NCBI RefSeq assembly: GCF_030253575.1
Contig: NC_080559.1
Location: forward strand, 32,669,501 to 32,733,500
Length of the DNA stretch: 64,000 bases
Direction: 5' to 3'
Source of the DNA: Rhododendron vialii
Taxonomy: Eukaryota; Streptophyta; Magnoliopsida; Ericales; Ericaceae
Both the position numbers and the translations under genes were made by a program. How positions within the stretch are numbered: position 1 is the stretch's first letter; the number at the start of each line of letters is the position of its first letter. The notes below the pieces were generated by a model. It saw nothing but the letters and a program-made list of their open reading frames with translations. It had not been told where the DNA came from and did no database searches. Below are positions 1 to 13,029 of this stretch, piece after piece.

Positions 1-1652
1 GATTTAAAAAAGAAGAAGAATCAAGGGACATGATAAGGGTATATCGGTCTTTTAATATTGTGTCCGAATGGAAAACATAACGGCATGGGGCCAATCCGCA
101 CATTTTTAAAATCATAGGTAGATTATGTGCTCAATTTTGAATAATTAGGAGAGTATCCGCACATAACGATAACCACAATGGGTCAAAATGGACTTTGCCC
201 TTCAAAATAACCTACAAAATTATAAATTGCAAGATATAATCGATTCAAAAGTGACACGGACTCCCAAAAAGGACTAAAGAATTGGAATGGAGTGAGTAAT
301 TTTTTGTGAATTCCGTAATAACGGCTTGAATGGATTGCCTCTGACTGGACCGGAAAAGATTTAATTGAGATGCGCGTAAATTAGCCCGGACTGGGAGATT
401 ATATTGATCTTGTGGGAATGGGGACAGCGGGTGGTGTTTTGCCGTGAGTGGCACTCATCATAAAGTCGCGCTTCAGAGGCGCGAGGTTTGTTAAAGTGAT
501 GTCGGCCGGGTCTCAGGAGACCTCGCTTCTTCAAACAGCCGAGGTTTCTCTAGTAAAGCGTCGTTGGGCTTACACCAACGTGTGATTGGTCGATTGTGAA
601 CTCATGCTGGATTATTTTTATGATCGAAATATCCAAGTTGTAGAACTCATCAAAAAGATAAACCATGTCAATGATCAGTTAAACCGCATACCGTTTAGTA
701 CATGATCAAAGATGATTTGAGCGAATTTATTTTTAGAAGATTAGGTTTGATCACACTCTATCAAAACTGTAACACCCCTGACCTTCAAGCACCGCAACTC
801 AAATCAATAAACAACAGATAACAAATGAAACACCAACACCCCACTTCCTTAAATTTTACAAAACAATTTCGTATCTGATAAGCTATTTCTCACTAATTAA
901 TCTTCTCTCCTATTCTCGTTTCTCTTCTTTTCCATTTCCTCTCATATTTTCCCTTTCTCTCCCCCAGGCTCTAGTTTTCCCCCCTGTACCCACCTTTCCT
1001 TCTGTATATTTATAATCCAAACCTGTCCAAAACAAATTAAATTCTCTCTGTCTTATGCTTCTTTTATTTTCTTCTTTTCAAGTAAGTCCAAGTCCCCAAA
1101 AGAGACAAAAGCCATATGCATGGACAACACACCATCTCTCTGTTATTAGCCCTCCACGGATTTCTCTCTTTTCCATTCTTGTTTCTTTCTCTTTCAGTAG
1201 ATTACTTCACACTTGCACCTCAAATGTCTTCCACGTCCACAGTTCACACACAGCCACACACATATACAACTTATGGTATTAATTCATAACTAAACCCTTC
1301 AAAGAGATTACATTGAGGGCCCACATAAAAATAAAACTCACTTTCCATTTTTTTTTTTTTCACTTATTCTCTTTCTTAAGAACCGGCTCTCACAAAAACC
1401 ATTTATTACACGAGTGAATATATTTGAGAAATGATTTTTAAACTCTCTTTTATCCATTGGTTGTCTTTAATGTGAAATTACTAAATTATTCTAATCTCTT
1501 GAGTCACTTTTTTGTATGGAGGCCAATTTGGCACTTCTAGGTGAATAAAGAAAAAAAAAGAAAGAAGAAGAGGAGGAGGAGTGTGGGGTGTTAAAATCAT
1601 CTCTCATTTATTTTTGTGAATATATTTTTATGAACTTGATCCCTTATCTCTG

Positions 1653-1700
<48 letters not shown>

Positions 1701-2456
1701 GCTTGGAAAATTGTAGTCCAAGGAGAAAAAGATCTACCCTATGAGCTAAGGAATTAGAGTAACTCTTATTAAAGTGCTCATCCAAGACACCGCATTGAGT
1801 TAAAATCTTTTTTGGTACGTAAAGTGGGAGTGCATGTATGGTATTTTGTCACCTCAATCACCGTGGCATCAAATCCTCAATCACCGTGGCATCAAATCAC
1901 ATTGTGGGTGGAGTATGTTTGACTCCAATGAGAGGCTATGAGAAGTGAGAACTTGAACATAAGCCTTGTCTAACCAAGTCCAGATTTCCAATTTCTAAGC
2001 ACTGAACCAACCCCTCATTAGTACATTTAGTTTCAAACAAAAAACAGGCCTAATTTTCAAATTTTCACCATAAACCAAACCATTGCGTGAATGTAGCACC
2101 CCAGTAATGAACAACAAACACCCTCGCATGCTGTGAGGACCACATTTTTCGTGGGCCTCAAAACATGTCAAGAGTTGTGATTTTATTCTGATGGCTGATA
2201 GGTTTGTCTGTAAACCATATATGAAAATAAAGGTACTCAATACAATTTCCTTTTAGTACTCCATCATCTAGCTATACAATACCTTATCTCTCATTACCAA
2301 GCTTTGGATTTCAGGTTGGCCTACAAAAATATAATCACGTGGAAAGCCTCATAAATTTATTTTCTCATACCATATTGCTAATTACAACCACCAAGTTTAT
2401 CTCATCCTAATATAATATGGATGGATACGAGTAGCGATCTGTAGAGTACTAAAACG
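1..2456. other. Spacer downstream of the phosphofructokinase gene
   Basis: AT-rich sequence with no coding region I can support. It holds a (GA)n microsatellite at 1656-1699 and a 23-bp direct duplication near 1853-1900 (unit around ATCACCGTGGCATCAAAT). The short open frames here lack family resemblance and splice context. Confidence 0.6.
1656..1699. repeat. (GA)n microsatellite
   Basis: About 21 uninterrupted GA units, read directly. Confidence 0.95.
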
Positions 2457-5400
2457 TTAACCGATAACTGCGTGCTCGCTCATCTCTTTGTTCACCATTA
2501 ACTTGTCATCGGCAGAGTTGTCATCAGACGTCTGAGTCTGTGGAGTCTTTGGTGGCTCTTCTTCCTCCCTGCTATCTTCAATCACATCTTTAGCAGTTAT
2601 AAAGCTCGGCTGGTTGGTCGATGATAGGAGCCTAGCCCACATCCTATCTGTTATCACCACATTGTTCTGTCCCTCATTTATCCGCTGCACACAAACATCA
2701 AGATTCAAGATTAGGAATTAAAGATGCTCCAAAATAACTACTATATTTCATCTGTTCATCGAATTGGAATGGAAATGTGATACCACCTCATATCTGCTTT
2801 TAAGTTTACCGGAGCCAAGGCCCAATGGAAATCATACCGGGTAAAAAGAAGGAAACAGTAAACATCAAGAATATTACTATGTTTCATGTGGAAGACATTT
2901 TAAGAATTGGAATTTTTTGGTATTGATTTTTGAACTTGTCAAAAGTTCTGTCAATATCAGGAGAAATGCAAATGACAAATCATGAAAATTAAGCAGAAAC
3001 AAGCAGTTTTTTTAATGGCAAGGACTGACTCACATAGAAGGGTATATAACAATGTCTTCCATTGACAGGCCCCACTGTAAAGCCCGTGTACCCTGCCATC
3101 GCTCCATGAACAGCACTTTGTGCAAGAAGTGTGCAGTACACGTTGTCGGATGCATTGCTTGGAATAGCTCGGATCATGTATGTGGGATCTGGCAGTCATG
3201 AAAATTGCAGCATTCGGTAAGACAGTCATTTGAAAGTTTTATGCTACCAGGGAACTTAAAGTACCAACCTATATATTTGAGGTTGATGGCCATCTTCTTT
3301 TGTCTTGAGAAATGATCCTGAAAATTAAAACCAAGAATTTAACTACCAATATCTCACTTTGTTTGCATGCAGCCAAAAAAAGAAGTCACATGTAGCAAGT
3401 TCATGGATAGACCATGATCTGAATATTCCATGAACCAAATGAAGAAAAGGGAGTTTAGAAAACCACATTTCAATAGCTTTCACCCGTGAATAGCTGTTAT
3501 TTTGGCTGCCTAACTCTCACAATAGCCATTTTTTAATCGTGCATGGACAATCTTAGTGCTTCCTAAGTAGAAGGACTCTATTGTATGATTTCAATCAAAC
3601 CATTTTATGACCGAGTCAAAAGTTTCACCTTGTCAAAGGATGAACAGGAATCAAACTAAAACCTATGGTTGATCTAAACTTTAAGCTTTGTTGAATAGGT
3701 CAGCCAGCCTAGCTAGGTAAGTGGCTTTGTTGGAAAATTCTTGGGCTTGAATTTTCCAACAAAATGTGCATGGATCAACATTTGGAGAATACAATTCCAC
3801 AAACTAGTTTGGAACAGGACACAAACCTTGATACTCTGAGATATCCAAAGCCCAACGTCTTGGAGAAGCTTGTTTCCTGAAGCATCTTGTTGATGACTAG
3901 AACGCAAGACCTCAGAAAGAAGCTCCTGTCCTGCACCTTCGGCTATGACAATAACCATGTGTCCGTTTTCCTTTAGTCTTTTCTCTATGTACTCAAAAAG
4001 TCCGCCTGCTCCTTCGAGATAAAAGGGCGACTCTGGAATCAAGCAACAGTCAACATCTCGGCTGGCTAGAGTAGCATACATTGCAATATAGCCTGTCACG
4101 CCAAAGTCAAATGTAAATAGTAGAACCAAGATAATTATTATGAATTGACAGAACAGGTCAGCTAAGATTTTCCTCTTCAATCCAAAGACCAAGAACAGAA
4201 GAAAATATTGGAAGAAATACATGATATCATAGATAACACCACCATATCATTCAGGCATGAAGCAATTTTAGATTCCCACCACGTAGCGTTCAAAGCCAAT
4301 TATCGATTCAAGGGTTTTAAGAATAAGGCATGAAATTAAGCTACTTGAAGAAAAGGACTATACTGTAAACTTACCACTGTAGCGTCCCATTAACTTCACA
4401 AGGCCAATTCCATTTTCAATACTATCAGATTCAACGTGTGCTGCATTTATGGCACGTTGAGCCTCCTCAACAGCAGTATCAAAGCCAAAGGACTTGTCAA
4501 TTACCTGTAGTACGGAAACAAAAGTTAAGCAAACAATTTGGGAACAGATTTGATATTCTGTATTAAGCAGCGGTTCAGCATAATCCATCATGTTCATGGC
4601 TGCATAAGAAGTACCGGAATGTCATTGTCAATCGTTTTAGGGATTCCAGCAACCGCAACTTTGAGACCGCGCCTTCTGATTTCCTGCATAACAGCGAATA
4701 AAATTTACGACAAGTAGCTCTACAGTTAACAACTACAACCATGAGACTTAAGACTCCCAAGAATGCAAAATTCAAGGACTAATTCATGTAAAACGCAATA
4801 CATGAAAAGCGACTACAAATATACCTCATAGATCACTGATGCCCCTCTTTGGGTACCGTCTCCTCCAATAATGTAAACCTGATATATAACGAATCATACA
4901 TTCATACAAGCAACGGGGTAGTCACTTAACTAATAGAAAAGTGCATTAACATAAACGTTGAACAATGAATAAGACACTTGAACCTGGAAAGAGCATGTCA
5001 ATATCTTCTTACTTGATTTATACCCCGGTCCTGAATGCTGTCGACTATTTTTCCAGTATTGTGGCCACCTCGTGATGTCCCAAGCACCGTTCCACCACGT
5101 TTGTGGATGTCGTTTACAGTTTTGGGTGTTAAAGCGATTGTGTTTCGAGCATAGAAACCCCTGTATCCTCCCTGCGCATCCAACAACCTATTTCATTGGC
5201 GCTGCTCAAAACTATGCATTAGAAAGTAGAAACTGAGTGGTGCATCTCTTTGTATGATACAGAACGTACATGAACCTATCCTCAGTTTGAAATCCATAAC
5301 ATCCGACAATACACTAGAACACTACCATACCTTAGTTTGAGAAATCATTGTTCTCCAAACCAAGGAAAAGCATCAGAGGTTTTTCCTGTTGGAGTACAGC

Positions 5401-7565
5401 TCCAACAAAAATTGACATGGTTCTTTTTCTTTGACCCTAATTATTTATCTGTGCTTGTAAATTATAGTACCATCAAAAGGGAACACCTGAATAGTCCAAA
5501 AGGCATGTCCTTTTTGCAGAATAAGAACACTGGAATAGTCCCATGATTGTCCAGGGAATTGCTAGTTAATTAGTAGGCTAGGCATGTTTCTAGTTATGCT
5601 TGTGCAAAAAGGGCATGCAGTGTCATCGGTTGCTTAGCAGTTCCCTTGCCGCATGGATTCCCCACAAACTGTGCAGCTAAATAACAGGAATTGCAATTCC
5701 TAAGATGAAATTGTGTGTCAAGATGGAGAAAAGCTCCTCTGATTTTGCTTTTAGATTCAAGAAAAGTAACGCCAACATTTCTATTAATATCTCCATTCAC
5801 TCAAGAGTAGATCATCAGAAGCCCAAAAAGAAGAGTATTATCTGAGAACAAACTACCTTTAGAGACATGGAATTGGAAATCTAAGTAACAAATCACTTAC
5901 ATCTATTCCCAGGACTTTCTTCACACCATACATATGGTGGAGGCCACATACTATTTCCCTAATCACTGTGTTGAGACCAGGACATAAGCCTCCACATGTG
6001 ACAATGCAAGCATGGACTTCATCCGACTCAAAATACACCTGAAAAGAAATTGGCAAGAGTATGCGTCAATGTCGAGTGAGTGACACACCATTGCACATAT
6101 TACACATAAGCCAGATAAAATAGGTACCTTTTGCCGGGGTCCAGCGCGTCGAAAATGTGTCCCTCTTGGACTATCCTTGTGGACGACAATCTACAAGTGA
6201 AGAAACCAGGAATTGAAAACCCATAATGAGATATAAACTGCAAACATCAATAAAGATTAAAGACCAGTGATGTCCTATACCCTGCTAGCTCAAACCATGA
6301 GAACGATGTGCCCTTGGAGGATGAACCTTAAAAATTCTTCTCTGTCGTGGTTGTGGAAATGCAGGCACCGACTTCTCTATTCGAATTTAGCCATCAAGAG
6401 AAGTTTTTCAGTACTGCCTCTCCAACTCTAGTGACAGTACCATAAAAGTGAAGGAAGGCCCTCATGAGGCACATTTGCTCTCATGCAGTGAACCACTATG
6501 AAATTACATGCGAATACTTCCATTTAATACTGCCACAATACAATAACTTTTTTCCTTGGTAAGTAAAAGAGAATGCAAGAATTCTTCCGATATAACAACA
6601 GAAAAGAAAACAAGACCAAAAAAAGAGAAAAGAGAATATTTGGAACTCATAACAAAATGTTCACCTTTTTTGCAACAGTGTCATCAACATTCACAAAATA
6701 TTGCCTGTCAAAAACAAAAATAAAAATCGTGTCTATGGTTCAGCAACAGGCAGAAAAGGAATACAGAACAAAAATCACCAGCTACAAGTGGAAGATAGCC
6801 TTGGTCAACTTACTTAACAACTGAGTATGCTGGGTTGTCTTGCAATGGATTGGGAAAAGTCTGCCATCAAGAAACACAGGTGAAATTTAGGGATATGCTC
6901 TTTTTAAAAAATTCCTACCGCAATTCAACATCAACCGGAAGTATATAAATGGTAGAACTACAACTCATTTTTTCAGCCTCAAAAAACAAAATAAAACATT
7001 TTACCAATCGAAGACATAACATTTTATCACTCGAAGGCACAACATTTTACCACAGAGCAAACAGGGGGCACCCAATAACTAAAAATTGAATATTTTCTTC
7101 TCTCTCATGAGCCAAACAAGAGCACATGGTCTGTGTGTATTACAATCCAAAAACAGTGACAACTAACGATAAGTGCATTATAATACAAGTGTATATGTAG
7201 AATGTAATTAGAAATGTAAGCTTTGTGACAAAAGAAACAGGTTAGAAAATCCAAGAACGCCTTGGGAAGGCTCCTAGTCATCGAAATAAACAAATGACTG
7301 GAAAAGTTTACTTTTACTTTTTTTCTTTTACTACTTACTACAATTCTTAAACCTATTCGCTTATACAAAAAACCCCAGGTAAAAAATCAACTCACGGATT
7401 ATGAAAAACAGAAGTGCAGAGATTTAAAGGAAATGAAACGCTTCAACTAAAGCAAATCCGATTCTGAACCCAATTCACAAGTCCGCCATAAAAAAATCAG
7501 TCAACCCTCTCCAGCAGAGTCGAGCTTAACCTCAAAATAGACAATTATCCAAACTGACACACACA

Positions 7566-7620
<55 letters not shown>

Positions 7621-7850
7621 GGAAGATCGGGAATGTAATCGATCAAATGAGGAACGTCTTCGAGAACGTAACCGGCCTCGCCGGTGACGATCTTCGGCTG
7701 AGAATTGCCCGGAAAACTCCCCATCGGCAATTGTACAGAACCGTTGTTTGAATTGGAACCAACCGATGAGTTGGGATTACCACAACGATCGAGCCCTCCA
7801 CGAAACTTGAGAGCAGGGACCGGAGAAGAAGTATTACAAAGCGAGCCCAT
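2457..7850 (-). CDS. PFK3: ATP-dependent 6-phosphofructokinase, 13 exons
   Basis: Phosphorylates fructose 6-phosphate to fructose 1,6-bisphosphate with ATP, the committed step of glycolysis. Exons, in transcript order: 7850-7620, 6860-6814, 6704-6665, 6190-6128, 6038-5901, 5171-5013, 4878-4825, 4683-4615, 4504-4375, 4092-3827, 3317-3269, 3188-3034, 2684-2457. They give 1629 nt in frame, 542 residues. Visible motifs: GGLCPGLN at 143-150; GGDGT at 231-235, the glycine form typical of ATP rather than PPi use; PKTIDND at 259-265, with D263 matching the bacterial catalytic base; MGR at 306-308; PE at 330-331. The N-terminus (first about 55 residues, Ser/Asn/Gly-rich) and the acidic tail after residue 490 are variable in the family. 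No clear transit peptide, so probably the cytosolic PFK3-like group; that subgroup is inferred. The start is the first ATG in exon 1, about 95 nt below a TATA-like site. The intron-1 donor abuts a long (CT)n run. Confidence 0.95.
7569..7617. repeat. (AG)n microsatellite at the PFK intron-1 donor
   Basis: About 23 AG units. On the gene's strand, intron 1 starts GTAC and runs straight into (TC)n, so the repeat begins 3 nt inside the intron. Confidence 0.9.
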
Positions 7851-7943
7851 TCAAAAAATGACCACAAGCTTCAACTGATGATTGTCTTGTCCTAGTGGTA
7901 ATTTGTACTCCTATACAAACATCCATCCTGCAGGAGGATAGGC

Positions 7944-7956
7944 GTATTTATTTATG
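7944..7956 (-). promoter_or_regulatory. TATA-like element of the PFK gene
   Basis: On the minus strand this reads CATAAATAAATAC, about 95 nt upstream of the start codon at 7850. The position is right for a core promoter. The motif alone is weak in AT-rich DNA. Confidence 0.35.
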
Positions 7957-8544
7957 GTATTAATAGGGGAGAGTGTTGACCAAGAAATACTCCTAGAAGA
8001 CGAGAAAAGTAGCAGGGGTAATGAAAACGTTGAGCCTTGCCCAAGTTTTTCGGGCGACAGGGGCTGTTTTTGGTTGCCTGCAAAACGGGGGGCTGGGTTT
8101 TTCTGGAGGTTTCTTGACGCAGCTCACAAGAGTATGGGAGAAAGAAAAAGGAAAGAAGGGGGGAGCGAGTTTTCTACGATGAAAAGTTTATAGTATTTCT
8201 AGATTCCGAGAATATTATGTGTTGTCGTGAAAATTGTGGCCCATGCTGTCAAATTAATGGCCTCGGGATTGTATTAAAATTACAGCGTTGACATCGGCGC
8301 GCGCATGATCAGGTGACGACGGCCGGCATATTTGTGTGCCAAATGAAATGAGCATTGGGTCAGAAGGTTTGGGAGTTGCTATAGTGCGGCGGATTTGCGG
8401 TCCTTCTCGATATAAAAGGTTAGGATTTAATCCGAATTCTTATAAATTCGAGTCGTCCATCGTACACGTGTAGTGCAGGGATGCACTACAACACTTCCGG
8501 ATCCGGGTTAGAAGTTGAGATTTGGACAGCTACGATCTCTACTC

Positions 8545-8767
8545 ACCAAAGAATTTTTCAGTGCCAGGTGGGTACAATATGGTGCCCGCTCGGAACATCC
8601 GGGCCGTCTATTGCTGTTTTGGATAGCTCGAATTTGGAGAGAGAAAAGTGATGGGGTGAAAGGAGAGAAAGAGAGTTTCAATCTGTTCCGTCCAAAAATG
8701 CATTGGACGGCTCGGATGTGCCGAGTGGACACCACGTGAGATATACCCATCTGACACTGAAAAATAC
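8545..8767. mobile_element. Inverted-repeat MITE, family A (Mutator-like), copy 1
   Basis: The ends are inverted copies (ATTTTTCAGTGCCAGGTGGGTA against ATTTTTCAGTGTCAGATGGGTA, the latter on the other strand). The interior shares the CACGTGGTG and GGACGGCTCGGAT-type blocks seen at 13767-13997 and 39921-40166. It has no coding capacity. A Stowaway element sits directly against its right end, so no target duplication could be read. Confidence 0.6.
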
Positions 8768-8769
8768 TA

Positions 8770-9040
8770 CTCCCTCTGTCCCTTTATTACAGTCCAGTAT
8801 TCCATTTTGGGCTGTCCCTTAATAAGTGTCCATTTTGTAAAGTTAGTGGGTAAAAGTTGGTGAATTGTCTATTTTGTCCCTAAAAGTAGATTCCATTTTG
8901 AAAAGTTAGTGAATAAAAGTGTAATGATGATGAGTAAGTAGGGAAAGTGGAGGAAAAAGTTGATGTAAAAGGTATAATGATGATGTCTTTTTAATAAGTT
9001 GGAGTTACGAAGCAGGACATTTAAAAAGGGACGGAGGGAG
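8770..9040. mobile_element. Stowaway-like MITE
   Basis: Terminal inverted repeats CTCCCTCTGTCCC and GGGACGGAGGGAG, flanked on both sides by TA, the Tc1/mariner target duplication. 271 bp, AT-rich, non-coding. Confidence 0.85.
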
Positions 9041-9236
9041 TATCTTCTAATCACCATTTAAATTTAGAATTTCTCTTATTTTTACCGACATTTTTTAGTT
9101 GTGACCAAAAAAAAAAAATAATACGCGACACCTTTGAATCCTGGAGCACTCTTCTTTCCATCACTCTTATTTCCTATCTTAATATCTTTTTACTTTGCTA
9201 CTGTATGTTATAGAGAAATCCTATATGTATCGACCA

Positions 9237-9495
9237 TTTTTGTAGGGAAACCGAACCGACGGCCGCACGCGGCAGTCTCCGGCCACCGGACGTCCGATCC
9301 AAGCCGTCCAAAAAATTTAAAAAAAAAAACCGAGGGGCCCAACGCGGGAATCAACGGCATCCGATGTGTGTTGGGTGCTTGATCTAAACACCCTATTTTT
9401 CGGGTATATTTTATTTAAATTTTTGGACGGCTCGGATCGGCCGTCTGGGGGCCGGAGACGGCCGCGCGCGGCCGTCGGTATGCTCCGGTCGGTGT
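9237..9495. mobile_element. GC-rich hairpin element, family B, copy 1
   Basis: The arms carry ACCGACGGCCGC...GTCTCCGGCCACCGGAC and their inverted counterpart ending GGCCGTCGGTATG. Shared internal words include CATCCGATGTGTG and GGGTGCTTGATC. Two relatives lie at 44650-45030 and 51345-51701. Short open frames here are by-products of the GC-rich arms. Confidence 0.65.
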
Positions 9496-10010
9496 AAATA
9501 GCAGTACTCGTATGTTATATAGGAGTGTGCAAAAACGAAGTAAAGGAAGGGCAATTTGGTAAGTTCAAATGAAAAGAGATACGTAAAAACTAAAAAGAAG
9601 TGAAACGGCACAAAAAGGATCCGTGAAAATCAACATAAAAATAATATACGTACAATTTAAATTATTAGTCTTTGACGAATTATGATGCCGGCCCTTGATT
9701 GTATTAATTGATGTGCAATTGTGTAAAATTGCAGTCCTACAAAAGTGGTATGTACTATGTAGGAATCAAATCAGGACCTGTAGTGAGGAACCCTTGTAGC
9801 ACCTCTTGTAGGACGCAATTCGAGTCGTTTATCTCGACAATCAATAGTTTAGATATATTTATTACTGTATTTATTACTGGTAAAAGTATTCTTTAACCGA
9901 TAAAATTTATCAACGAATCTAAACCATCGATTGAGGAAACGAACAGTCCTAATGATCACTATATCTTTGTAGTGACTTGCTTACTACAAGGTCCCGGATA
10001 CTTTTCTAAG

Positions 10011-10215
10011 CTAAAGCAGATGACCCAATGAGCAATGTCTCCACTGGCCAAGAGGTTTGGGGTGTGATTTCGATTCTCGGTATATGCCAACCAATTGAAA
10101 AGTGAAAAATCATATGAGTAACCTCGTGGGGGGGCGTTCGGTGTTCTCCTCTCCTATCTGCTTTTCTTGTGTGTTGATTTCCTACGGTCGGCCGTTGGTG
10201 AATTAGTCTTTTTTG
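10011..10215 (+). mobile_element. Possible tRNA-derived SINE relic
   Basis: The stretch contains a box-B-like GATTTCGATTCTC about 70 nt from its start and the look of a plant SINE head. No clean box A, poly-A tail or target duplication was found. The left neighbour (9496-10010) has only AT-rich, partly self-complementary sequence. Confidence 0.3.
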
Positions 10216-10286
10216 ATTGTTGGTGAATTAGTCTCATTTGATTTTGGGTGTGGGTAAACCTCATACTATGTTGTTAAAAAAGAAAG

Positions 10287-11256
10287 GGAAAATTCAAAAA
10301 AACCCTTGAACTTTGAATTCAATGTCAAATAGGCACCTGAACTTAAATAAATTTTAATTGAACACCTGAACTTTCACTCCGTTATTCAATTTACCCCTTC
10401 CGTCTCAATCCGTGACTTTCCTAACGGCAACTGCTGAGCTAGACACTAACAGACAAAACAAAACGTTAGAGGGAGAAATTGGAGGAAAACAACAGTGATC
10501 TGGCACCTTTTTAAGGCCCCGTTCGGCTAAATAAGCTTATTGGCTTATTTTTTTGTCTTTATTTAATTTTTTTTGTATTTTTTATTGTTCTCTTTACAAT
10601 TCAAAAAGAATTTTTCAAAAAATTCCCTCTAGATTCTCCCTACTTCCAACATTTCTTTTTCTATCTCTTTTCACTTATTACCCCTACTATTTTTTCAAAA
10701 AAAAATTCAAACACTAATCCAAACATAGCAAGTTTTTCATCATTTTTTTGGGGATTATTGCATCATTATGATTAGAGGAATCTAAATAGTAACAAATTAC
10801 GATCGAAACTTAATTTTTTTAATAAAGACAAAAATAAGCCAATAAACCAATTTTTTCGTTTTTATTAAAAAATATGGATTTCGATTATAATTTTTTACCT
10901 TTTAGATTCCTCTCGTTATGACGATGCAATAATCCCTAAAAAATTGATGAAAAACCAACAAATATGAAAACAAAAATTGAATAAGGACAAAAAATAAGCC
11001 AATAGGCTTATTTAGCCGAACGGGGCCTTAAAAAGGTGCCAAATCACTGTTGTTTCCCTCCAATTTCTCCCTCTAACGTTTTGTTCTGTCTGTTAGTGTC
11101 CAGCTTAGCGGTTGCCGTTAGGAAAGTCACGGATTGAGACGGCAGGGGGTAAATTGAATAACGAAGTGAAAGTTCAGGTGTTCAATTGAAGTTTATTTAA
11201 GTTCAGGTGCCTATTTGACATTTGGTTCAAAGTTCAGGGGTTTTTTTGAATTTTTC
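10287..11256. mobile_element. Large foldback element, about 970 bp
   Basis: The two halves are near-complete inverted copies. The outer arm words (AATTCAAAAAAACCC, CAGGTGCCTATTTGACA, ACGTTAGAGGGAGAAATTGG) recur inverted, as do inner words (AAGGCCCCGTTCGGCTAAATA). The inner about 520 bp resembles the Tourist-like elements at 33318 and 46078, so this may be one MITE nested at the centre of another. Non-coding. Confidence 0.75.
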
Positions 11257-11280
11257 TAAAAAGAAAAGAAAAAGCAGAAA

Positions 11281-11668
11281 GTCTATACACACATACAATC
11301 TGTGCACAGATTGTGCACAGATTTTATTGTGGGGCCCACCACGAGTCCCACACAAATCATCCAAACCGTTCATTAAATGTAAAATATTTTTTCAAGGGTC
11401 CCCGTAAAAAATAATCTCAATCCGATACCTATAGATACTCGATCCAATCGTATAACTTTTCATTATTCGAAAATCTGAACGAAAAGTTAGATGGTTGGAT
11501 GAAGCACATATAGGTATTGGATTGAGCTTATTTTTTACGGGAACCCTTGAAAAAATGTTTTACATTTAATGAACGGCTTGAATGATTTGTGTGGGACCCG
11601 TGGTGAACCCCATAATAAAATCTGTGCACAATCTGTGCACAGAAATCTGTGTGGATAGCACAGCTCAA
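11281..11668. mobile_element. Inverted-repeat MITE with TGTGCACAGAT ends
   Basis: The left end has CAATCTGTGCACAGATTGTGCACAG and the right end the inverse. The arms also share GTGGG(G/A)CCC, TTCATTAAATGTAAAA and TTTTTTACGGG. Unrelated in sequence to the preceding foldback. Confidence 0.65.
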
Positions 11669-12675
11669 GAAAAATTTAATATGTACATGACGGTGCACTT
11701 TTGTCAAAAGCAATGCTCTTTTTGTTTTTTACTGTATACCTTTTACCTGTCAAACATTGACGACATGGCCGGCTTAGAAAACTCGTGACGAAATTTTCAA
11801 CTTTGATTTTTTGTATTCCGGTGAAAAACTGGGTCCGTTCAACCTTTTTTTTTTATTTTTTTTCGAATAACAATAATTAAAAAAACATGTTTGTTTCTCT
11901 ATAAGAAAAAAGGCTAATTTATCTTAATTTTAATTGGCTACCTCGATTTGCCATTGTCCGCTTCAAAGTGAAAGAGGTCAACGAATCAATAATCAGAATT
12001 GTTTGTGTTTTCTCACGGAGCACCTACCAATCTCAGCCGTCTATTCACATAAATAATGACTGAAATTCATTTTCAATTATAACCGGTCACAATTAACTCT
12101 TTCCATAAAAAGTTTTATTAACATCTTGACCCTCTAAAGCACTTTTGGACGGTCACGATTGAGTGTTGTAAAGAAGATTTTCTCCTTCTCGCGTGGTGTG
12201 TTTGTTTAGGTTTATACATACACGTGCTGCCAAACTTTCTTATATGTTGAATTGTTCGATTTGACGTAGTGATTCTTCCAACAATTGAAAATCATTTCTT
12301 GTTGATCGAAGCAAAAATATTCTGGTCAAAAACTTTAAAAAAATAATTTTGAAAAACTAGTTTTTAAAGGAATCTGACTTGTTTGCACTTTGCAGTCTAG
12401 TTTTGGACCGCAAAAGCGAGGTTTAAGTGATCGCAACCGTCGAATGACATTTTTAATGGTCCAGATTTGTTTTAATATTCTTACCGGAAAGAATATACTT
12501 TTACCGATAAAAGTTTCAACAAATCTGAACCATTAATTATCAAAATGAACAGTTCAAATTTAACCGCACATGCTTCTCTACGGTTGACCGCAGAAAAACA
12601 GATTTAAAAGCTTGTGTTGGGGTAGGGGTGGGTTTTAATTAGGTGGTTTGGTTGAGGTGTTATCCTTAAAATGAG
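11669..12675. other. Spacer with degenerate inverted repeats
   Basis: No gene seen. The part near 12405-12600 is a weak inverted repeat (GACCGCAAAAGCGAGG on one side, TTGACCGCAGAAAAAC on the other), probably an old MITE. Confidence 0.45.
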
Positions 12676-13003
12676 TTTTCTTCAGCATTCTTTTAGACTT
12701 AATTTAAACTTAACTTAAATTTAAAAAATTTGTCCTTATTCGATTTTTTTTTGCATTTTTTAGTTTTGCGACAAACTTTTTTGGGTTATTGATTCGTCTC
12801 GACGAGAGAAATCGGAAAAATAAAATTTTGGTACTTTTACTCAAGTATTTTGAGAAATAACAAATTTTTAGCGCAAAAATGTATCATCTTGTCGAGATGA
12901 ATCAATAACCCAAAAAAGTTTGACACAAAACTAAAAAATGAGAAAAAAATTCAAATAAAGAAAAAATAAATAAATTTAAGTTAAGTCTAAAAGAATGCAG
13001 CTA
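12676..13003. mobile_element. Inverted-repeat MITE, family C, copy 1
   Basis: Ends AGCATTCTTTTAGACTTAA and TTAAGTCTAAAAGAATGCAG are inverted copies. The interior has TTGATTCGTCTCGACGAGAG and its inverse. The same interior words occur at 55885-56216 and, more decayed, at about 49320-49510. Confidence 0.65.
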
Positions 13004-13029
13004 ATTGTTGCCGTGTTTTATTTTATTGC

